Positions 38,521 to 50,318 are shown, numbered from the stretch's first letter. The stretch: DNA of 64,000 bases from Torreya grandis (GCA_037957365.1 JARHVA010005487.1:393501-457500), one strand, 5' to 3'. Notes: generated by a model from the sequence alone, not told the origin. Translations and numbers: made by a program.

Positions 38521-39660
38521 AATCCATTTACAAACCCCTGTGTCAATTTGTTTTCTAATGTTCTTAACTTTATTTCTCATGAGTCTAAAATGTTCTCCAC
38601 TATGTAGGGTCTAGGTCATCTTATTTTTAACTTGCCCCACTTTTTATTATTTTTATTTGATAAGGTAAATAAGCATATTTTACAAAGATCCTACAACTAA
38701 TAGTTAAACAAGTATAAAAATATATCTATAATAGAGTAAAACCTTATCCTCAACCTTAAATTATTTCACCTTTATATGCCTATCATTCCAATCTTTCTAT
38801 CATTTTTTTCTTATGTTTGGTTATATGTTACTAACAATCTCTTTTCATCCAATTTCTCTAGTTATATCATCCTTTTCTAAATGGAATATTTCTCATTCAT
38901 TCTAAATTTTACCACAAGTATTAATTATGGTAATATTTACTCCATTAACATTATCACTTTTAATCCATAGACTATTTGATAGGGGCATTACTTGGTCAAT
39001 CATTTGTAAGTAGTGTAGTAAGCCCATAATATTATTAGCACCTTGGTATCCCAGTCCCTAATCTTTGTATCGCACACTTTTGTGAGTACCTTCTCCAATA
39101 CCTTATTGAATTCCTCAACAATGTCATTTTCTTGAGGGTTATAAGGAGTGATTTTTTTATGATGGATCAAAAAGTCCTTAAGCAACTCTGTAATTATATG
39201 ATTGATGAAATGCTTACCTTGATCACTCATGTTAAATGGGAATCAAAATTGTAATTATGTTTTCATATAGGAATTTCATGGTAGTATTTGTGGTATAATA
39301 TTTTGTTGATATAGTTTATGATCATATTATTATATATTTAGTTCCAATAATAATGAACCTGACATTACTCTTCCTTGATATAGATTTGAAGGGATCTATA
39401 ACATCAATTGCCTATTTATCAAGTGGGGCTAGCACCATAATTGGGTGGAGAGGCATCTCATCTCTAACATCTAATTTACCCACTCTCTAGCATATATCAT
39501 AATTTATCATGTATTGATTTACATCTTTAAAAAGTGTTGGCCACCATAAGCCTACTAGTAATATTTTATTTCTTGTAGCTTCTCCAGAGTTGTGTCCTCT
39601 TATAACTCTTTCATGGGCTTCTCTTAAGATGATATGTCTCTCATGTGGTAATTATACTCT
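38521..39660 (-). pseudogene. Element 2 integrase, decayed
   Basis: The HHCC zinc domain begins with HERHIILREAHERVIRGH, followed by LWWPTLFKDVNQYM and CDIC, then a stop (39,460-39,660). The catalytic core reads DK*AIDVIDPFK (about 39,400-39,420), where the Trp before AID is now a stop. Open run 39,000-39,230 gives SDQGKHFINHIITELLK and ITPYNPQENDIVEEFNKVLE, with the second Asp and the Glu present. The C-terminal end has GKLKIR, PYIVENILDS and LTQGFVNGF (about 38,521-38,640). Integrase activity is lost through multiple stops. Confidence 0.88.
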
Positions 39661-39799
39661 TTGCAATACCTTGTCTCTTCTTTTATTATATAGTTTTCCT
39701 TCAATCAGCATAAATAGAAATACTTGAATCATTAATATCTTATTTTACAATGTATTATACCCCTTTGAAAACTCTCCACTAGATATAAAATTAGTAATA

Positions 39800-40390
39800 C
39801 CCTACATGTCTTTGGGGACTGCTTCCACATGAAGAGGTGAGCTCTGGGAAACTCATGCTCAATAATTACTATATCTTTCCTTGTATTCACTCTTGATATT
39901 AATCAAGTCCATTATTTACTTTCCCAAGTTTTACCACAAATTTGAAATTAATATCCTCAAATAACATAAGCCAATGGTATAATTTTCCTTTGTTATTGGT
40001 CTATTTATCAAATAATTAAGTACCTCATGATGTGTAAAGAATATGAATGGAGTTTCCAATAATTAATGCCTAAATTTATACACTATGCAAACCATAGTGA
40101 GTGATTCCCTTTCTGTAGTGGAATAATTCCTTTCTGCTCTTGCCAATTTTATTCTAGCAAATGAAATTGGATGGTCTATATTTATATAGGGTTATGCTAG
40201 TAATACTCCTATTTCAATTTCAAAAGCATCAACATGTACATGGAAAGTGCATTTCCTATATATAAACACTAAGATTGGGGCATCCATAATCTTATTCTTA
40301 AATGTATCAAATGACTCCTGACATTGTTTTGACCAATCTAGTGGTTGGTTATGTTTTTTATTCAATAATTATGTTATGGGTGTACTTATA
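39800..40390 (-). pseudogene. Element 2 RNase H, decayed
   Basis: Minus-strand motifs are LDWSKQCQESFDTFKNKI, then CTFHVHVDAFEIEIGVLLA (catalytic Asp kept, following Ser now Phe), then RAERNYSTTERESLTMV. It lies between RT and integrase as in other gypsy elements. Stops and shifts make it non-functional. Confidence 0.85.
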
Positions 40391-40429
40391 GTTGTTTCAT
40401 TTCTTATGAACCTATGATGATATCTAGTA

Positions 40430-41035
40430 TAACCCATTATGATTCTAACCTCCTATGTTTTGGGTGGTGGCAGGTTTATGATTATGGTAGTTTTAAATGG
40501 ATCTAACATTAACCCTTGTTTGCATATTGTGTCCCAATAAAATACTAAAAGGTGTGAAGAAAGATGCATTTCTTAAGATTCAAATAAATGTTTAGTTATT
40601 TATATATTTGAAATAGCATCCATAATACTTGGAAAAGGTCTTTGATTAACACATATACCATCCAATCATCAAGATACACTTCTAATTACTCATGTATGAA
40701 ATCCCTAAACATGTTCACTATTATTTTGTTAATTTTATATGAATTATTCAATCTAAATGGAATCATTGTATACATAAAGGATCCTCATTCTATAGAAAAT
40801 ATAGTTTTCAATCGATCAACTAGTGGTATTCTGACCTAATGGTATCCTAATAATCCATTAATGAAGGAATGTATTTCTCTTCCCATAACACTTTCTAATA
40901 TTTCTTCAGTGAATGGTGTTCGGAAAGGATCATATAGACAAGTCTTATTCAATTCTTTTTAATCAATACATATGCAGAAATAACTAGTTTTCTTATTTTA
41001 AATCACCATGGGACTTATCCATTTAGTATCTAGCA
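40430..41035 (-). pseudogene. Element 2 reverse transcriptase, decayed
   Basis: The fragment begins TKWISPMVI, then ICIDXKELNK (Tyr codon now a stop), YDPFRTPFTEEILESVMGRE and FRDFIHE*LEVYLDDWMVY. The catalytic YLDD is intact at 40,665-40,676. Downstream is a CHHPK / WVIPDIIIG remnant near the thumb-connection. Motif spacing is normal for Ty3/gypsy, but frame changes and stops interrupt it. Confidence 0.88.
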
Positions 41036-43400
41036 TAGGGGTTATGATACTGCTAGCTAGCATTTTTATCCAATTTAATATTGACTTCTACATTAACATT
41101 AGGATTTAGTCTATATAATCATTTCCTTAATGATTTAATATCCTATTTTAATTGAATTTTCATAATACCCACATCTTATTTGATTCCTTTGAGCTTAGTA
41201 AATGTTCTTGGAAATAGATCCTCAAATTCCCTTAGTAACTCTAACATCTTTTCCAAGTCTTCTTCTACCCAATATTTTCCAACTTTTTCCAAATTCAGAT
41301 TTCCTTATGTGTCTATATTCTCTTATCTAATTTTAAGAGGTTGGTTGAAGTATTATTTTTCTCTTCCGTGATGTCAATGAGTTGTATTTCTCCTTCTTCA
41401 ATGTTTATTTTAATTTTTTCTAGTTTTTCTTCTTCATCTTCTTCTTTTTTTATAATTTTTTGGTAGTAGGCCCTATGTTCAATTTTTTTAATGTTTGTAT
41501 TCATTTCTATAATTTATGACAATTCTCTTACAATCATTCCAATTTTATTCCAATCATTCATATATCCTAACCTTGTTTATTTATTTTTTAATATATAACA
41601 TTGTGGTTTTATGGTAGAGTCTATCATAAATAAATTTTTATTTTTATTTTTTGTAGTGCTCAACATAAATAAGTGTGCCCATAAGTTTCTATCATCTTTC
41701 CATCCATACCTTTTCCCATTTGTTAATATGTAGTCTTACATTGGTTTTTTTTGCATAAATTATTATCTCTGGAAAGTAGCTCTCTAATTTTACAAACCTT
41801 GTTTTGAGTAGTATGAAAAATAATTTCTAGATGCAAATGGTTGCTTTATGGGTGTGCCACTTTCTCATGGTAGTAATAGTGAGTGTATCATTAATGGCTT
41901 CCATCCTTATTCCTTCCTATAGAAATACTATCATCATCTACTATAAATAATCATTGATTATCCTAATGTCAATAAATTTTGATAATTTTTTATGTGAATC
42001 TTATTATTTGTAGTAAACTCTTCTTATCTACGGTGATGGATTTTTTAGTGTGGTGGTGATTTTTATTTTTAATGTATTTTTATTATACAACATACTTTTT
42101 GCACTATAGTTTCTAGCTCACATTACATGAAATCTTCAATTTATCCCCCAAGAGAGTCTCTCATTTTTATTCTTATACTATAAGTTCCCCCTCATCATCT
42201 AGGGTCATCTTCTATTTTTTATAATTTCTTCAATGTATACATGCTAGCAACGTCATCAAATTCACTAACCTCATCTTCTAACCATCATTTTTCTGACCAT
42301 GATAGTGTCATTTCTACCCCCAATGAAAAATGGACTACTAATCCTTTTCTTTCAAATGTGATTTTTTCCTCTTTAGAAAATAATGATCCATTACAATCCA
42401 TAAGACATTCTAGGTTCAATAATGCTAGGTAGATATTATCATACATATTGATTACCTTAAAATCTACCTTCTTCTTTATTCCCATAAAATTGATTCAACA
42501 TTCTATAAAATCTTAATTGGTGAATGTAGAGTACCGTCATCCATGGTAATGTCATATGATGTTGTATGCAACTTTAGTTTCCCTAGTATCTCCCATGTGC
42601 TCCATAGTAATACATTAATATCTACGCCAAGGTCTAAGAGTGTTTTTTCCTAACTAATTATTTTGACATTTAGAAGAATGGAAGTCTTTTTCCATTTTTG
42701 GTTTGTCCTAAATACATTATTTGTATTTTTATGTTTCTCCTCTCTACATTTGATGTTCTCTTTGTTCTAATAGTTTTAGAATTAAATGAGTTTAGTTAAT
42801 AAGTCTTTGTTATTAATCATTTTCATTATTATTTTGAGATTTATGACCCTATCTTCATCGAATTAGGTTAGTTTAAATTGATATTTATCCTATTTTTTGT
42901 TATTATCTTTAATATTTTATCTAAGATTTAGTCATGTTTATAAATATTAGGGTTTTTTCCTTTTGTATATATGTCTAATTCAATATTATAATTAGTATAC
43001 ACTTATTTTCCTTTGTTGATACTCATCCTAATTATAGTGGTTACCACTACTTTTAGTTGTGAATCATTATTCATAATATGAAGAGCCTTCTTTTGTGGCC
43101 TTTATTTTTATTCTTTTATGGTCTCTTAACATTGTCTATTTTCTTATGACATGGTTGTTCTATGGGATAAACTTCCCTCTTATTCTACTCTTTTCTCTTC
43201 TTCTTTATTTCAATTAACTTCATTTTATTTCATTTTCATATCTTTCCCTTTTGGCATTTTTTTAAGTGTTTATCCCCTTTCTTGGGGGAGATCTTGCCAA
43301 CTCTTGAGTTTTTGTTCTACATTTTTTCTATAAATATGTTGCTTTAGGAAGAAAGAATGATTCATGTGTTATTTCATGGTAGAATCAATATATTTTTGGT
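41036..43400 (-). pseudogene. Element 2 protease and gag-pol linker region, heavily decayed
   Basis: The stretch must hold protease, but I could not place a DTG/DSG triad. Short minus-strand frames occur, for example 41,313-41,504 (Lys/Glu-rich, EEDEEEKLEKIKIN) and 42,285-42,485. The Lys/Glu segment resembles linker sequence. Assignment rests on position between the zinc knuckle and RT. Confidence 0.4.
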
Positions 43401-43408
43401 TCTTAATA

Positions 43409-43450
43409 ATAGTTTATAGTGATGTGGTTAACCTTTCCACATTCATAGCA
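43409..43450 (-). pseudogene. Element 2 nucleocapsid zinc knuckle with last Cys lost
   Basis: The minus strand reads ERPPPMCYECGKVNHITINY. This is the CX2CX4HX4C knuckle of gag nucleocapsid, with Cys, Cys and His in place but Tyr (TAT) where the last Cys (TGT) is expected. Upstream Tyr/Asn-rich sequence (GYNHNYN) is typical of the same region. A G-to-A change on the coding strand explains the loss. Confidence 0.85.
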
Positions 43451-43560
43451 CATTGGTGGGGGTCTCTCCTAATTATAACCTCAGTTATAATTATGATTAT
43501 ATCCTTTTCCCATTGGTAATTATTATAGCCCAAATTTTCACCCTATATAAGTCAATTAGA

Positions 43561-44248
43561 CCTTCTTGAATTTAGTATAACATGGAACTATCTCTAAGAA
43601 TAGGCATATTTACTTATAAGAGATATATCTCTAGATTAAGGGCTAACTCCCTTGATCAAATTATTTAGGTTCTCAGTTACACTAGACTAATCTCTTTTTG
43701 GCATGAAAATATAAGAATTAAACATAAATCTAACTTAAACTAATGGATTTGATACACCAAGGATATCTCCATAAACATACTTGAAACTTTCACTATGAAG
43801 GCAGATTGCTAAAAATGATCTCAACTAAAGATTCTTCTAGCAATAGTGTTTCTACATAGAGGTAGATTGTCATGAATTTTCAAAGGTGATTGAATAGGAG
43901 GTATGATCTTACACATGAATAATATTATTCATACTTTAAATACACCTAAAAAACATTTACACTTTATGAGACCTATCAAAATAAATGTTACACACACAAT
44001 GCATAAAAGAGTAGAATGAAAGCAAGGAGAAACAATTATCACTTGTCATCCAAATGGACTACTTGACATACTTAGGAAATAATTTTAGAGACTAAACCAG
44101 CTTGAAAACTTTATTCAAAGGCAAAAAAATATGTCAAACTAGCATGGATTTGTCATACCAATTATGGATTGTTTACATTGCCAAAAATGGATTCAATATA
44201 TAAAGCAATAGGAGAAGATAGTGAAAGAGTTAAATTAGAGATTCACCA
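43561..44248. other. Spacer between element 2 gag and element 3 LTR
   Basis: No coding frame or repeat partner was recognised. If element 3 inserted into element 2, this would be element 2 gag/leader, but the translated minus strand gives no gag motif. Confidence 0.35.
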
Positions 44249-45339
44249 TGATAAAGAGAGGATTATTTAATAGCTTTTTGATCATATTAATTTGACAAAG
44301 ATAGTAGGTTAGATCAAGTGTTAGTTTAAGCAAACAAAACTCAAAATGAATACACTAACATGCTAACATCTCTAAGCCTAGATCATAGGGGGAGCTTAAT
44401 AAGAAAAACCAAATGAAAAGTGTAACTAAAATTAAAATAATGATAAATACCTTACCTTCCTTTAATTATCCAAATGATTCATTATGTTTCTTTCTTGATT
44501 TGTGCTCAAAGAGTATTTGACAATGGAGTTTATTTAGCTCCCTCTCTCCTTAGCACCATTGTGGATTATGTTGGCTTGATGTGGCTCATTCTTTATTGAT
44601 GTGGATTAGCTCAATATTTTGGAATTATAAAATTATGGATATAAATCATGCCCAAAAACTTTCATTATAACTCTACAATTTCCAATCTCTCTTTTCAATA
44701 GGCAATGGATTGTATTTATAGGCTTAGGAACTAACCCCAATCCAAAGTGAGTTAAGGTGTAGTTTAAACATGAAATGAGTTAAAACCTAACCTAGGTGAG
44801 TCAACATAACCCTAGTAGAGTTAAAAGGTGTAAATTACTAGTGATTTTCAATGAATAGGCATGGGTCTCCAAAAAGAGATATTTTGAGATATTTTCCAAA
44901 AGCTTGACAACTTGTAAAGGTAATCATGAAAAGTTAGAATATTTCATATTTTTGAATTTATTTTTTTAGTAATTTCTTAATTACACATCAATAATTAAAA
45001 TAGGATTTTAATTTGGTTTATCTTATTAATTAATTATGATTAGCCATTTAGCTCTTTCAATATTTCATTTAAGTTCATGTGTCCCACTTAATAGGTCTAC
45101 GGGCTAAATTGAATGTTGTGATGCCGCAAGGTGCTTAGAGATGAATCTATGAGAGGTTATTGTTCTATGTAATAGGATACCCCAATTAGGTATTTCTCAA
45201 CATTATTTTAAGCTTTGATAAATGATGCATAAGCAAATTTGGGATATTTAGTGATTCTTAGGCTTAATTTTCAATGGTTGGTAAGAATCAATCTAAAGTT
45301 TGATCGAAGGCCATTAGTGACCAGTTTTAGGTGTCTACA
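44249..45339 (-). repeat. Element 3 3' LTR
   Basis: It aligns end to end with 58,844-59,860. The block of about 195 bp from GTGTAGTTTAAACATGAAAT (about 44,758) differs at five positions from the other copy. Other parts are more diverged. It has about 44 bases near 44,262-44,305 that are absent from the right copy. The minus-strand start TGTAGACACC is preceded by the purine-rich TATGGGAAAAT, a weak polypurine tract (45,340-45,350). Confidence 0.9.
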
Positions 45340-45540
45340 ATTTTCCCATATTTTAGAAGGCATTGCAAGATAGAGGCATAATAAAGTCTTCTTGAAAAAT
45401 GAAAAGGTCTTATATTTCTATGACTTCAATGAAAATAGATGAATTGTAGTTACCCTCTCAAGGGAGCGACTGACAATGGGGTCAGTAATCGGTCCTTAAA
45501 AAGGAAGAAATAAGTGGACCAAAAAGATGAAATGGATAGA
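45340..45540. other. Element 3 3' untranslated region, first part
   Basis: Non-coding sequence between the probable polypurine tract and the hairpin array. Nothing else is recognised. Confidence 0.5.
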
Positions 45541-45544
45541 AGGG

Positions 45545-46044
45545 ACTAATTTTCCAATATAAATTTATAATCAGTGGCATATGGAGTTACCCCAGTTAGG
45601 CAAATAAATAGGAAAATTTTCCCACAGGTAGTTATAATCATTGGCATAGGTGGAATAAAAAAAGGTAATGATTTACCCAATGGTGGTTATAATCATTAAA
45701 CAAGGCTTAAGGTAACAAAATAATTATTTTCCCAAAGGTGGTTATAATAATCAAAAGGGAAAATAATGATTTTCCCATAGGTGGTTATAATCATTGGCTG
45801 GATAAAAGCATTATCAAGTCAATGAATAGAGATAATGGTTTGACCAAAGGAAGTTATAATCATTATCACAATGAAAACATGCCCTAGTTGGGTAGAATAA
45901 AGTTAATGATTTTCCCAAAGGTAGTTATAATCATTAACCTTTAAATGGATGGAAACATAATGATTTTCCTAAAGGTAATTGGAATCATTGGTAATGTAAG
46001 TGAGATGGTATATAATGATTTTCCCAAAGGTGGATAGAATTATT
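45545..46044 (-). repeat. Array of 31-bp hairpin-armed repeats in the element 3 3' UTR
   Basis: Nine copies of a core like AATGATT-TTCCCAAAGGTGGTTAT-AATCATT start near 45,545, 45,613, 45,667, 45,721, 45,765, 45,834, 45,905, 45,959 and 46,014. Several intervals are 54 or 55 bases. The ends AATGATT and AATCATT are inverted repeats, so each core can fold. Spacers vary in sequence. Three looser copies lie at about 47,365-47,506. Tandem repeats in the 3' UTR of Ogre/Tat elements are known and can seed satellites. Confidence 0.88.
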
Positions 46045-46858
46045 GGTATTTTTATAATGGAAAACATGATATATAATATGATAGAAAAATTGTATAGGGG
46101 AGAAATATGAATTTTGGCAACCTACTAGTAGGGAGATGTTCGTCTGAACTAGCAAGGGTTAAAATTCTTTCATGATGTAATTACTCTATATGGGATAGGA
46201 TTTGGATTATGTCAGGAATGTGTCTAGTGCCAAGGATACATATCATTTTTGTATTGTCATGTAAACTCCTAGAGATGATTTTTTCTATAGCATGTTATGA
46301 TAGGCATCATGATAGAACACCATGACAACTTGTCAAAATATGCATAACAATGGACACAATATATAATAATCAAGTGAAAATAATACACCAATGATAAAGA
46401 CCATGATGACAATTTTAACATATGAATATATATGGATTCAATAATAATGTGCAAGGAATCACCAAATGAACACATATAGATTGAATCAAAACACAAAAAT
46501 AAAGCAAGCAAATAGGCAAACAAACAAACAAAACACTAAGAAAAGAAAAATAAAATAAAATAAAGAGAAATAATAAACAAACAATGTTTAATCATAATAT
46601 TAATACAAACAACATGACACAAATATTACCCCTGGACCATCGTAGACAATGAAATAAAACAAATAAAATGGGGGAATATAAGGAAAGGAAGGGGGTCATT
46701 GATCTAGCTTCAGATGCACTAGGAAAGTGGACGTTGCCTACATAGTTCCATGGATGCAAGATCTAAAAAAAACTTCAAGCCAAATTTAGTTCTCCCAAGA
46801 TATGGGATAAAACATAATGATGAGAAGAAAAACATGATTGTGTTATAGAATAATATGG
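46045..46858. other. Element 3 3' UTR, A-rich part
   Basis: The plus strand is A-rich with CAAACAAACAAA-type simple sequence near 46,520-46,560. The 84-codon minus-strand run at 46,269-46,523 is hydrophobic and lies in the UTR. I do not accept it as a gene. Confidence 0.45.
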
Positions 46859-47160
46859 GCTCATAAAATAATGAGAGCATGAGATACTAGGCTAGTAAGG
46901 ATGGGGAAACTAAATGATAGGGGATTCCTTATGAGATAGCTAGGGATCCTAGAATCCTTAAGGCAAAGAAATGATTGATTTTTAGAATTTTTTAGATCTA
47001 TTTTCAAATGTTTTTAGAATTTTATAAGTATCTCAACTCAATCAAGAATGAAGAGATACTAAATGGTACAAGCTCACAAAATAGTGAGAGTGTTCAAACT
47101 TAAAAGTGCTCACAAAATGGTGAGAGTGTGGCTCAAGTTGCTCATAAAATGGTGAGAGTA
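46859..47160 (-). repeat. GCTCACAAAATGGTGAGAG hairpin repeats
   Basis: Four copies lie at 46,859-46,878, 47,072-47,093, 47,108-47,129 and 47,140-47,160. Each has CTCAC (or CTCAT) and GTGAG (or ATGAG) arms around AAAATG, a short hairpin. The last three are spaced 36 and 32 bases apart. Confidence 0.85.
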
Positions 47161-48261
47161 TAAAAAAAGAGTGACTAATCTGAACTCAATGTGAATCAAG
47201 TGCTACCTACATGGTCCTATAATGGGACCTCAAGTCACTATATTTATACCTTATAATGAAGGAATATAACTAGTTAGTAGCCAATTTCAAACAAAATAGG
47301 CAAAGTAAAAAAAATGGCATAGCATGACATTGGCATGATAAGGTGGTATTTCAAGACATGAGAAATAATTGTTTCCCTTAATTCACCCATAAGAAGTTAT
47401 AATTATAAAATAATAACATAGGTCAATGATACTAATTTTTCCATAGACAGTTATAATTAGTAACATAACAATGAGATATAGATTTGTCCAAAGGTGGTTA
47501 TAATCAGGCCTATGTGGTAGAGAAAAAAATAAGAAATGAAGGATGAAACTGATAAACCACTATCATACTATTTCAAAATATAGCCTCTATCTAAAATACT
47601 AAAATATTTGCTAAAACTTAATCATAATCCTCATGTTGAAAGAGTCCATGGAAGCAATGTGATGGAACCAAGGTCAAAAAGATGGGTGGGGAGGGTGAAA
47701 ACAACTTGGTTGAGATGAAATGCATAATATAATGAAATATGGTAGAATGGTAAGATACAAATAATAATTTTGATACTATGGTATAATATAAGTGGGCCTC
47801 ATAAACAATACATTAGGTCCCTCAAGTGAAATAATGCTTGAGGTGTATGATGTTCATTGGCACATCAAGTTCATCCCCATCTAGTTTAGTGATCTTGTAT
47901 GCTCCAGTGCCATAGTTTGTAATAATGATGAAAGGACCTATCCAATTGGGTTTTTACTTACCTTTGTTTTTCTTCTTAGTCATGTTATTTTGTTGGTTTT
48001 CTTTTATAACAAGATCACTAAACTCAAATTCTCTATGTTTAATGTGTTAATTATAGTGGTCATAGAGTCTGTTATAATATGCTTGAAGATAATTGATTGT
48101 GGCCATGCATTTATCATTAAGTAACTATATCTCTTATATATGAGCTATGTGATAGTATTTATCATCTAGCATATGCTTCAAAGAGATGCATAAATAAGGT
48201 AACTCAACCTCAATGGGAATAATGGCCTCAATATTATTAACAAGTGAATATAGATTGGATC
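47161..48261 (-). other. Element 3 region after integrase
   Basis: The part near 47,850-48,260 is probably the integrase C-terminal tail, read on the minus strand in broken frames. The part near 47,365-47,506 holds three loose copies of the 31-bp hairpin repeat. No other gene is seen. Confidence 0.45.
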
Positions 48262-49010
48262 CTATTGGAGTATGGTGACTGGTATGGTATGTTTAGAGGG
48301 CATGGAATATTTGAAGGTGTCAATCATGTATATCATCATTAACAATCTTTTTAAGGATTTTGATAATGTTTTTATTAGATGCTTCGACTTGGTCATTACC
48401 TTGAGGGTAATATGCAATTGAAAATATTGAATAATTTTGTAATCAACACAATGATTTAAAATCCTTTTTTTTGAATGATCTATCATTATAAGATATAATG
48501 TCATAGGGGATACCATAGTGGAAAAATATATGGTTGAATATGAATTTGTAAATTTTCTTTCTAGTTATGTAAGTGAGGGGTATAATTTTAACCTACTTAG
48601 TGAAATATTTGATGGTGGTAAGGATGTGTGTGGCCATTAGATGAGGTGGGGTTTATCTTCCCAATGATATCAAGGCCCCATGTAGAAAATGGTCATGGTG
48701 TAAGCATTGGTTTTAGATTATTATCTAGGTCATGAATTAGATTAGCATTCTGTTGACATTCATTGCACTTTTTCACATACACAACTATATCTACATCTAT
48801 CATTGGCAAAAAGTATAGGATACATAAGAGATTTTTAGAAAATACTACCCTATTTGTGTGGGATCCACATACTCCATGAACTTCCCATAATGTTAATGTA
48901 TATTATTCCAAAATTAAATAATGAAACAGAGTTCCATCAAAACTATGACTGTATAGGGTTGGTCCAAGTAAGGTATAATAGGTGGCATGATAGATAAAGG
49001 CCTTAGATTA
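48262..49010 (-). pseudogene. Element 3 integrase, decayed
   Basis: The zinc domain shows EVHGVCGSHTNRVVFSKNLL and then VKKCNECQQNAN (about 48,720-48,880). The catalytic core opens with PWPFSTWGLDIIGKINP (about 48,645-48,695), with the first Asp intact at 48,669-48,671. Near 48,490 the expected SDNG is SYND, so the second catalytic Asp is lost. Near 48,360-48,410 is IAYYPQGNDQVEASNK, which keeps the third catalytic Glu region. Soon after, Trp codons have become stops (DIHD*HLQIFHAL*). The motifs match Tat/Ogre integrases. Confidence 0.88.
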
Positions 49011-49179
49011 TTTTTGGGATATGTCTAGTGAAATAATTTGGTCATGAATATAGGTGTAAAGGTCTGAATACCATATAGATTTAGGTCCAACAATATCATA
49101 GATCATTATGATGTTTGAAGGTTCATGAGCTGGAGCTAATATATTTTTAATGAGGAACTAGTATTCTTTGGTTGTATCT

Positions 49180-49470
49180 ATATGATGAATCAATGATCCA
49201 ATGGTGTCCATGGCATATATTATTATATTGATGGCCCAAAATATATGTTCAAACTATACATCAACATTTTTTTGCTTAAGAGTGTTGACTATGGCCTTGT
49301 ATGTTATCAATTTGTCATCTTTTATCTAAAAATGGCCTATAACCTAATTGATGATTAACTAAAAATCACCACAAAAATTGAGATGTTGTATGTTCTACTT
49401 TAATAACTATAAAATCCATATAATTATTGATTCATATTCTTCCATTTTATTATTACAAGGAAAGTTGATC
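49180..49470 (-). pseudogene. Element 3 second RNase H (aRNH), decayed
   Basis: The minus strand reads CNNKMEEYESIIIWIL, then IQHLNFCGDF*LIIN, then IKDDKLITYKAIVNTLKQKN and FEHIFWAINIIIYAMDTIGS. This is the AEYEALI...L.V.GDSQL(V)I...FE.I.R..N..ADA(L/M)A pattern of the archaeal-type RNase H that Tat-lineage elements carry in addition to their own. It sits between the first RNase H and integrase, the expected place. It contains stops and lost catalytic positions. Confidence 0.75.
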
Positions 49471-49699
49471 CAAAACTATTTAGGGATTAGATCCCCCTAT
49501 GGTGTAATAAACAAAAGGACTACCCCCAATCTATCTGTTATGAATGATCCATAAAAATATATATTCTAGTGCTAATCCTCAAGAGGTGTTTAAATTATGG
49601 TCATAATGGATTCATCTATGAATTTAAATGTTATTGGTTCTATATCTACAAGGGGTGCTTCAACAAGTTGATTTAAAAGAACTTGTCCCTTGATGGCTT

Positions 49700-50110
49700 T
49701 TTGGTTTACATATTTTATCTCAAATTCATTAAGAAGCAAGACCCATTTGGCCATATGACCTTGAAAATTTGTTTTAGATAGTAAATAATTGAGTGGATAT
49801 AATTTTTAAATGACCATGGTCTTGTTGTTTAACATGTAATGGTGTATTTTTTGATTTGTGAAGACCATGACTAAACAAGGTTTTTAATGGGCATATAATT
49901 ATGTTCATATGTGACTAGTGTATGGCTTAGATAATACATTTCATTATCCTTTCCATTACCATCATGTTGAGATAGAAGTGCCTCCAAGGCTTTTTTTATC
50001 CTTATAGTTATAGTAAAAGTGACTTTCCTAGAATTAGTGGTAATAAAACATGTGGATTTGCTAGATAGTCCTTTATTTATTAGAAATATTTTTGGCATTG
50101 GTCATCCCAA
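49700..50110 (-). pseudogene. Element 3 first RNase H / RT connection, decayed
   Basis: Open run 49,871-50,098 carries KKALEALLSQHDGNGKDNEM then YYLSHTLVTYEHNYMPIKNL, matching the GALLAQ.DG.GKE..IYYLSR.L..YE.NY.PIE pattern of gypsy RNase H in the Tat group. A Lys/Arg-rich distal part follows to about 49,700. Confidence 0.85.
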
Positions 50111-50318
50111 TGAAAAGTGACACCCTTATTCAATAAATGTGTAAAATGATGACACTTGTTTGCCAACTAAGATATGAATCATCTAATAGACTGGATCTTT
50201 CCCTACAAACTATAAAGCTACTACAAATTGGTCAGTGGTGGCATCTGAGTTATGGATTTTACTTTAGCTAGATAAAATTCAATACCTTAATGAGACATAA
50301 TGAATCCAATAAATTTCC

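Larger units (their letters stand above)
38521..43560 (-). mobile_element. Element 2: Ty3/gypsy internal region (gag end and pol), decayed
   Basis: Minus-strand gag zinc knuckle (43,409-43,450), RT (about 40,430-41,035), RNase H (about 39,800-40,390) and integrase (38,521-39,660) occur in Ty3/gypsy order. The RT has the PF.TPFTEEIL-type and EVYLDDWMVY motifs, distinct from elements 1, 3 and 4, so it is a different lineage. No LTR pair or primer-binding site was found. Its gag N-terminus should lie right of 43,560, where sequence character changes and element 3 follows. Confidence 0.8.

Noticed and set aside
45545..46044. CRISPR-like array of 31-bp repeats with spacers
   Set aside because: The cores vary, the spacers are not unique uniform sequences, no Cas genes are present, and the array lies in the 3' UTR of a plant retrotransposon.
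46269..46523. 84-codon hydrophobic minus-strand open frame
   Set aside because: It sits in the A-rich 3' UTR of element 3 and shows no domain. Composition explains it.
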